Source: Lenisia limosa | Lineage: Eukaryota; Breviatea | Length of the DNA: 22,103 nt | NCBI GenBank assembly: GCA_001655205.1 | Contig: LPNZ01003542.1 | Span: 1 to 22,103, forward strand | Direction: 5' to 3' | Shown: piece after piece, positions 18,001 through 22,103 of the stretch | Layout of the letters: each line of letters begins with the position of its first letter | How positions within the stretch are numbered: position 1 is the stretch's first letter | The notes under the pieces: model-generated | Seen by the model: only the letters and a program-made list of their open reading frames with translations | What the model was told of the DNA's origin: nothing | Database searches by the model: none | Made by a program: the position numbers and the translations under genes

Positions 18001-21000
18001 TGTTTTGGATGGCTGTTGTTAATCACAACCACTTTATATGTTCAGAAAACCTCCAGGATGAGTTGGCCCTTCTCAAACGGCAACTCAAGAAAGAAACTGA
18101 AGAGAGCGGGCGAATGGTTGGCTCAACACTTCCTTGTCTCAACCAAAAGGTAGAATCTCTTGGTATATACTACGTTCAGAGAGGAGGCAAGCCCTAACCG
18201 ATGAAGAACGCCAGGCAGAAGATGACGCCAGGATGACGGGCCCGGCAAAAACTAGCAAAATGCTGGGCGCAATTGCTGCCGCAGCCGCCATTTAATGTGC
18301 GTGGAAATTTGATTACCAATGAACATGCATCAGAATTTAATTAATTTTACCGATATCGCAATAATGTTGTTTGTGTATTTGCTGTCGTCATTTTGGTTTG
18401 TTAATTTTCTAGTTGCGTCGTCTCTATTATCATTACAGCTTAGCTTGCTACGTTCTTAATCCCTTCAGAGAAAAGCAGCAACAGAGTTCCCACTGCACGC
18501 ACTCAGAAAAGAGAAAGAATAATTCTTGTTTGCTGAAACTCTTGGTTGTTTAAAATTTTTCAGTCTTTTCCAACTGACCTTACTATTCTACAAACTCGTC
18601 ATACCTATTCTGCAGATCCCCTTACAGGCTAGCTTCTGCTCCACAACACATGACGGATGCAGCCTTCGTCATTAACGTTTGTTTGAAACGGATGGACTTT
18701 TTTGAGACATTGACTGCATTTACTGTGGAGCTGAAGGCAACAGAGAACCAGTTATTAATAGTAATGGATAGCATTCCGGAAATAGGATTGTAGCCTGGGT
18801 GTCTTCTAACATTGCCAGGCCGCAACATTCACGTCATTCTTGACCCGGCCTCATGTTCAGAATTTTGCCGGAGCTCTACTGGACAGCCACCTTGGCAACG
18901 AAGAGTCGGAAAATGATATGGAGTATTTCTTGTGAAGTTTTCTATTGTGTTTTGTCTGATATCATAGATATGATAAAGCTGTCCACAATTGTCTGATTTC
19001 TGGCGAATCCATTGTTAATTTAACTCATGAAATTAACGTTGATTGATATGGCAATTGCCGTAGAACTGTTGTGTTTTGACTGATATCACAACATATCATA
19101 TGATAAAGCTGTCGCACGTGTTGCTGATTTATGGTAAAACCATTGTAAATTTCCTAACCATCCCAGCGTTCTCCCAACCCCGGTTTTATGTTAGATCTTT
19201 ATCAAAATTCGGATTGTCCCTTTCAAGGCAGTGGATGGTGTGTTACTATACTCTTAAGATTTGATTATTATGTTGATGAATTGTGAGTGATATTCTTAAA
19301 TTTGTCAAAAAAAAAAAATTGACGAATGGTTTTGTTTGTCTAAATTAACAGTGCCCTTTCCGAAAAAAAAAAAAACAGNNNNNNNNNNNNNNNNNNNNNN
19401 NNNNNNNNNNNNNNNNNNNNNNNNNNNNNNNNNNNNNNNNNNNNNNNNNNNNNNNNNNNNNNNNNNNNNNNNNNNNNNNNNNNNNNNNNNNNNNNNNNNN
19501 NNNNNNNNNNNNNNNNNNNNNNNCCGCTGTAGAATGGAAACTCGATGTCCTCCTTCTATCATCGTCAAAAAGGCTTCAATCCAAAATGCACCAACCTTGA
19601 GCTCGGCAAAGTACTTTGAAGGAGTGGAGTAGCGCACTTCGATATTGTGCTCGGGGTGGTCATTGAAAAACTCTGAATGGTCAAAGGGGTCGCTTTCATT
19701 CATATCCTCATGAGTAAATGTAGTTGGTAAAAATATAATACACTAAGAGAAATATAAACAAAGGATGACAAAAAGAGGAACATTTAAAAGAAGCATTGAA
19801 GGACATTATTTGAGCTTTTGAATTCAAACAAGCTCCATGAACGCCCCCCTCCCACGAATGAGTTTGTCATTACCCCCCATCTGGAAGTCTGCCCGGGTGT
19901 AAAGGAAATCGTCGCCAAAAGGAACCATGACGTGTCTGTGGAGGTAAGGGTAAAAGGAACTTGTGACGTGTCTGTGGAGGTAAGGGTGGAAGGAACTTGT
20001 TCAAGGTGAAGAGTAGCAAGGTTAACGAAAGCAATCACTAAGATTGACACTAAACAAAAGGACTGTATTACTGCGGTCTTGAACGATAAAATCAGCTTTA
20101 CTTTCAGTGAAATCGCTCAAGAATTATCAGTCAGAATATGTGTAGTTTCAAGCTAAATCTACCATGAGCAAAATTAACATTTCACCTGTGAGTTGACAAT
20201 GAAACGAAGAAATAGAGCCAACAAATCAACATGTCTGCAATTAATACTTATACATACAATAACATGAGAAGCATGGCAATTCATCCAGCCCTGGCCAGGA
20301 CCTTAATGACCGTCCTACCGTGTTCTATACGCCTTGGCTCGGTTTTTGACATCATTTGCGAACTTCATGAAGGAACGTGACGGACTAAATAGCCATTAGA
20401 ACCAGATCGGTATTTTGAGTGTGAGAAATGTCACACACATGGTAGAAGATTAAAATATGATGCTTATGTTTGTGATAATTCTGTATAAATAATCGATCCC
20501 CTTAATCGATCCCCCTATTTCGCCGCTCCCAACTGCTAATAGTATAGAAATATCTCTTGCATTTACACATAAGGACCAAATACCCCCAAGCCCCACTTTT
20601 GCAGATCGCCTGGATGCTTCTCGAACGCCGCGCCCCTATCACGTGAGAGGCATGTCGTGAGACAGTGAAAAACAACACCTCGAGTCATTTTGCCTCCAAA
20701 AAATAACTCTTCTAAATATACCAAAACAAACACCAATAACTTCCAATAAATCCTGCATCTTTCCTGCCCCAAAAGCCCCAGCCCCACTCCGGGAAAGCGT
20801 AATGCTTGTAGAAGACATGCGTGAAGATTGACGATGAGTCTCCGGTCGCGGGGAGGCCGTGCCACATGAATTCTAGGGCCTTCTTCTCAATCATCTTCTC
20901 CTAAAAGAGAATCAGTGCCAAGGAAAGGATACATAATTCAATATAATTAGTCACTGGGTTTCTCCTATCCGGTGAAAATATCAACATTTATTGATACATA

Positions 21001-22090
21001 ATACATATATTTTAGGGGTTCAAAGGAAACCTTGAGCAGCTTTTAATTTTGGATGAAGTGAAACCTAATATCCCTCACCTTGGCTTGTAAGTAAACCCGA
21101 TTGATGATGAGCTCAGTGAAACTAGAATGTCAAAAAAAGAAAAAGAAAAAAAAAGGCAAAAGAGAATGCATATTGAATATAACGGCGCTCATATGACGTA
21201 TCAAAACAATTATTTGACTCTAACACCAACAGAACATTCAAAGCCACCACCCTCCCCAGCAACCCACCCTAGGTTCTTGTAAAGGTACGGAGCAAAGTTG
21301 GTATAGCCGAAGGGATCGATTTCCCAGCCAATCTAAACAGAGTGAAACATGTGCGACAGAAAATCACAGGCAATACACATTATATTTAATATCTCTCCGG
21401 TGTTCCCACTACATACAATACCCCTGTTGTAATATTGCACTCCCATTTCTCCTGTATGCTTAGGTTTTGAGTGTCCCCTCATCTACCTCCAAATATAGAA
21501 ATATGAAAAAAAAAAAAAGCGACAACACAACCCGCTCTGATCCACAGTTGTCTCCACAAACCTTGACTTGAACACCAAACGTTTTCTCAATCCAGGAAAG
21601 CCCTAATACGTAAAACAGAAAACACCACCCAGGTCACAAAAAAGGGACAGGTCGAACGCCGAACTCGTAATACAAACAAAAGGAAGTCATTGAAACTGTT
21701 GCTCTCAATCAATAAAAATTTGCAAAATAACCTTACCCCTCCTCACTCCGCCCCCTCACCAAACTCCAGTTGCTGTATCATGCTTTCGGCATTGGGAATG
21801 GCATTGTCATGTTCCACCCATCCGCCTACATGGTTATCCAGTTTCGAACTGTCAAATCACCTTCGGAAGAGAGAACAAAACCACACATCAGTTTCATTCA
21901 ATATTATGTTTTAGATTTGTGTATTATACTTGGCCAAAACGTCCGCTACACTAACCCGTTATACATCAGAAAACAAACCCCTCGGACCCCCCCACCAGAA
22001 ACCAGCTCAAACTGCCCGTTAGCAATTAGGTCCTTCATCGTCTGCTTTTGTGTCTCGCTGGCTGAACCCCACCATCTCTCTAAGTAGATC
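11319..22090 (-). CDS. GH38 class II alpha-mannosidase, lysosomal MAN2B1-like, with C-terminal membrane anchor; 5' end off window
   Basis: A retaining alpha-mannosidase of glycoside hydrolase family 38, which trims mannose from N-glycans in lysosomes or other endomembrane compartments. Twenty-eight exons are visible and two more are inferred in gaps. The order of motifs follows the family: RWWGSASETQKQTMKDLI, then GWVEHDNA, WEIDPFG (by family knowledge this Asp is nucleophile and zinc ligand), EFMWHGL, VMVPFGDDF, RYSTPSKYF, YYTSRP, QHHDAITG (zinc-ligand His), VPALG, SGTYVMYPDG and the beta-domain SGTVVSIPPGD. About 807 residues are seen. The missing start should hold the signal peptide and the first zinc-binding H-x-D motif. 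MAN2B1 is the nearest relative I recognise by motif. The final exon adds a hydrophobic segment not found in animal MAN2B1. One intron contains an opposite-strand gene. Confidence 0.9.
12012..12457. other. Mannosidase intron
   Basis: The exon ending at 12458 joins in phase 1 directly to the one starting at 12011. A minus-strand open frame inside (12107-12292) has no acceptor in the needed phase and was not used. I see no repeat or RNA feature here. Confidence 0.5.
12458..13644 (-). CDS. Mannosidase exons 24-28: beta domain, second part
   Basis: Exons are 13644-13594 (DDWRGLSEIARDTDPVT), 13409-13310 (NNYIVMLGDKAEIEARMYPA), 13088-13039 (EDVTNSIQQNSVLG), 12878-12823 (LPENVRILTMSPRTHGRE) and 12570-12458 (GLRLHNYGQSAVDVDVSALL). 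LPENVRILTM matches L-P-x-x-V-H-L-L-T-L of MAN2B1. GLRLHNYGQSAVDVDVSALL matches L-L-R-L-E-H-Q-F...V-x-L-x-x-L-F. Phases are 0, 1, 0, 2, 1. The intron 12571-12822 starts GTGGGGAGGG and has a run of C about 13 bases before its acceptor. Confidence 0.8.
13521..13545. repeat. (CA)n microsatellite in a mannosidase intron
   Basis: Interrupted CA dinucleotide run with two ATA interruptions. It is intronic, between the exons ending at 13594 and starting at 13409. Confidence 0.9.
13950..15237 (-). CDS. Mannosidase exons 20-23: beta domain, first part
   Basis: Exons are 15237-15141 (VSKVVVFSGTLVQQAVSQGS), 14525-14416 (VNNELFVTIETDLHNTGLRT) and 14004-13950 (AAIMHSSTQALGLVTFVP). They match V-x-x-G-P-L-V-x-E-V, the E-V-V-x-R-F-x-T-x-x-x-x-x-G block, and S-A-A-Y-I-x-D...L-T-V-L-x-D. 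Between the last two, MAN2B1 has F-Y-T-D-x-N-G...N-Y-Y-P-V. That piece is absent from the readable DNA and probably lies in the gap 14118-14275, which also explains the phase jump from 1 to 2. The donor after 14416 is GT followed by a long G run. Confidence 0.75.
14118..14275. other. Assembly gap expected to hold the mannosidase FYTD exon
   Basis: Phase 1 before and phase 2 after the gap cannot be joined directly, and a conserved block of about 35-45 residues is missing from the chain. Confidence 0.55.
14417..15140. other. Mannosidase intron region with two gaps and a G+C-rich palindrome
   Basis: The exon ending at 15141 joins in phase directly to the exon starting at 14525, so the DNA between them, including gaps 14539-14625 and 14964-15086, is read as one intron. 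The only notable feature is the AACCGC...GCGGTT cluster at 14813-14849. A weak open frame at 14914-14963 was not used. Confidence 0.5.
14813..14849. repeat. G+C-rich inverted/direct repeat cluster inside an A/T-rich intron
   Basis: AACCGCTCGCGGTT (14816-14829) is a perfect 6-bp-arm palindrome with a 2-base loop. GCTCGCGGTT recurs 18 bp downstream, and AAAACCGC at the left pairs with GCGGTTTT at the right. The flanks are strongly A/T-rich, so the cluster stands out. Confidence 0.85.
15414..16687 (-). CDS. Mannosidase exons 14-19: three-helix/beta-sandwich junction
   Basis: Exons are 16687-16593 (PGVSLAVFNTTTNDITPF), 16483-16309 (LTLILTNSASYPYQGLL ... SVAVPALG), 16181 into the gap (VQVLTVTQK), 15848-15811 (VKDVSIKSDAFE), 15727 to about 15597 (ILNSNSGSIVPLPDHLTL) and 15466-15414 (TKSGTYVMYPDGTQ). 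They correspond to the V-x-V-x-N, V-P-A-L-G-Y-x-T, N-x-x-x-x-V-x-F-D...G and S-G-A-Y-I-F-R-P blocks of MAN2B1. The donor of the 15727 exon is the weakest link: GTGTAC and GTACTC overlap, and only the second gives phase 2. Order and phases support the set as a whole. Confidence 0.75.
15975..16148. other. Assembly gap containing the end of a mannosidase exon
   Basis: The exon starting at 16181 runs open into the gap, and the next exon (15848) begins in phase 1, so the donor and several residues are hidden here. Confidence 0.65.
16720..16772. repeat. Short tandem repeat (GGAAATGAGAG type) upstream of a mannosidase acceptor
   Basis: About five imperfect copies of a 10-11-bp unit on the plus strand. 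On the gene's strand this is a TCATTTCCCTC pyrimidine repeat that ends about 30 bp before the acceptor at 16688, so it may act as an expanded polypyrimidine tract. Confidence 0.85.
16910..17298 (-). CDS. Mannosidase exons 12-13: zinc-ligand HHDAITG segment
   Basis: Exon 12 (17298-17124) reads YYTSRPNLKKSVREAEAA, an Ala/Gly/Pro-rich stretch, then VALVQHHDAITG. The first residues match the T-G-Y-F-x-S-R-P signature, and the HHDAITG His is a zinc ligand in characterised GH38 enzymes. Exon 13 (16968-16910) reads TCRKAVIADYVRKLQEAEK, matching T-E-K-x-x-V-A-x-D-Y. The exon-12 acceptor TAG and the donor GTGGGC both fit the phases. The G+C content of exon 12 is visibly higher than in the introns around it. 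Confidence 0.92.
17064..17102. repeat. 17-bp direct repeat just inside a mannosidase intron
   Basis: TTTGTCCAAAATGGCAG occurs at 17064-17080 and again at 17086-17102, 22 bp apart, starting about 22 bp downstream (minus strand) of the donor that ends exon 12. Confidence 0.92.
17804..18295 (+). CDS. Nested small gene: proline-rich, coiled-coil protein of 106 residues, unknown function
   Basis: Three exons on the strand opposite to the surrounding mannosidase gene: 17804-17906, 18046-18149 and 18182-18295. All phases agree (1, 0, stop). Residues about 12-24 are proline-rich (SAPPPLPPPPPPPTS). Residues about 33-55 (LQLKNLQDELALLKRQLKKE) form a leucine-spaced charged helix, a likely short coiled coil. 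The third exon gives RRQALTDEERQAEDDARMTG, then KTSKMLGAIAAAAAI and TAA. There is no signal peptide or membrane segment, so a cytosolic or nuclear adaptor is plausible, but I recognise no family. The third exon could use the acceptor at 18179 only with another upstream phase; AG at 18180-18181 fits. The first exon could instead end at GTCGTG (17881). No AATAAA was found downstream. Confidence 0.6.
18945..19152. repeat. Imperfect direct repeat, two copies about 124 bp apart
   Basis: Copy 1 (18945-19021) and copy 2 (19069-19152) both begin TTGTGTTTTG and then share CTGATATCA, ATATGATAAAGCTGTC, CTGATTT, AATCCATTG/AACCATTG and TAATTT/AAATTT. Copy 2 carries extra bases near AACATATC. This is an old duplication or two copies of a short interspersed element. 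No terminal inverted repeats are evident. Confidence 0.8.
19379..19523. other. Assembly gap expected to hold a mannosidase exon
   Basis: Between YFAELK (ending at 19596, phase 0) and G-YYTSRP (starting at 17298, phase 1) the family has about 20-30 residues of the type D-F-F-P-Y-A-D...Y-W-T-G. I found no such sequence in the readable DNA 17299-19378, so the exon is inferred here. Confidence 0.55.
19596..20635 (-). CDS. Mannosidase exons 7-10: catalytic domain, middle
   Basis: Exons are 20635-20597 (AAFEKHPGDLQ), 20384-20319 (FMKFANDVKNRAKAYRT), 19935 to about 19830 and 19706-19596. Exon 9 starts HVMVPFGDDFLYTRADFQMG and continues NDKLI, matching the N-H-x-x-x-x-M-G-x-D-F...M-D-K-L-I block of GH38. 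Its donor is uncertain: GTAATG at 19873, GTGGGA at 19855 or GTTTGA at 19829. Only the last gives the phase 0 needed by exon 10 and also keeps DKLI. Exon 10 has NESDPFDHSEFFNDH and VRYSTPSKYFAELK, like the V-x-V-F-Y-S-T-P-x-x-Y segment. Confidence 0.82.
19921..20000. repeat. 36-bp tandem duplication spanning a mannosidase splice acceptor
   Basis: Two copies of a 35-36-bp unit (about 19921-19955 and 19956-19991) plus a third partial GGAACTTGT. Each full copy contains, on the minus strand, TTACCTCCACAG followed by ACACGTCA, that is, a complete 3' splice site and the first bases of exon 9. The exon-proximal copy (acceptor at 19936-19937) leads directly into the conserved frame. The distal one would add about 12 codons. 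Confidence 0.9.
20788..22090 (-). CDS. Mannosidase exons 1-6 of the visible part: catalytic domain, first half
   Basis: Exons are 22090-21996, 21825-21760, 21602-21562, 21332-21268, 21121-21079 and 20900-20788, phases 1, 1, 0, 2, 0, 2. They carry LERWWGSASETQKQTM, GWVEHDNAIPNAESMIQQLE, WIEKTFGVQVK, IGWEIDPFGYTNFAPYLYKN, FTELIINRVYLQAK and KALEFMWHGLP...IFTHVFYKHYAFPE. MAN2B1 has WWHQQTNATQ, GGWVMNDEA, DTFG, WHIDPFGHS and LEFVWRG in the same order. The Asp of IDPFG is the catalytic nucleophile in this family. The usual W-V-M-x-D-E block is replaced by W-V-E-H-D-N, keeping the Asp. The first acceptor (22091-22092) follows a run of C that is cut by the right edge. Confidence 0.9.
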
Positions 22091-22103
22091 CTGGGGGGGG
22101 GGG

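Larger units (their letters stand above)
17299..19378. other. Long mannosidase intron hosting the nested gene
   Basis: About 2.1 kb with no mannosidase exon readable, against a typical intron of 60-400 bp in this gene. It contains the nested plus-strand gene (17804-18295) and an imperfect direct repeat (18945-19152). I see nothing convincing in 17340-17800 or 18300-18940. Confidence 0.6.

Noticed and set aside
1-22103. CRISPR arrays, tRNA or rRNA genes, operons, phage or insertion sequences
   Set aside because: No regularly spaced repeats, no cloverleaf or rRNA sequence, and the genes are spliced and eukaryotic.

Overview
This window is eukaryotic nuclear DNA. It is dense with short exons (about 40-180 nt) and GT...AG introns, and it is interrupted by 13 runs of N. 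It holds three protein-coding genes plus a small gene nested in an intron. I cannot name the organism. The C1q-like gene, the ClC-3/4/5-type exchanger and the lysosomal-type alpha-mannosidase together suit an early-branching animal or close relative, but that is a guess. I built the exon chains by hand: protein frames were joined only where the splice phase agreed and the family motif continued.

Left part, minus strand (5895 down to the left edge): a ClC chloride/proton antiporter of the ClC-3/4/5 clade, about 22 exons. It runs from its start codon through the selectivity filter, gating glutamate and proton glutamate into the first CBS domain. The second CBS domain is outside the window.

Middle, plus strand (6187-10918): a secreted protein with a signal peptide and three C1q-like modules. 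The intron phases largely repeat from module to module, which points to internal duplication. Its start faces the ClC start across 291 bp, so the two may share a promoter region. Some exons of this gene stay unresolved.

Right part, minus strand (22090 down to 11319): a GH38 class II alpha-mannosidase most like lysosomal MAN2B1, with 28 visible exons and two more inferred in gaps. Its extreme N-terminus lies beyond the right edge. The last exon encodes a C-terminal membrane anchor, which is unusual for a lysosomal-type mannosidase. A long intron (about 2.1 kb) carries an opposite-strand three-exon gene (17804-18295) for a 106-residue proline-rich, coiled-coil protein I do not recognise.

The C1q-like and mannosidase genes converge, with candidate polyadenylation signals at 11024 (+) and 11231 (-). 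Two genome-scale features stand out. In the two minus-strand genes over half of the 5' splice sites read GTNGG and none reads GTAAG. Many introns also begin with G-runs or contain C-runs near their 3' end, and these homopolymers often sit next to assembly gaps.
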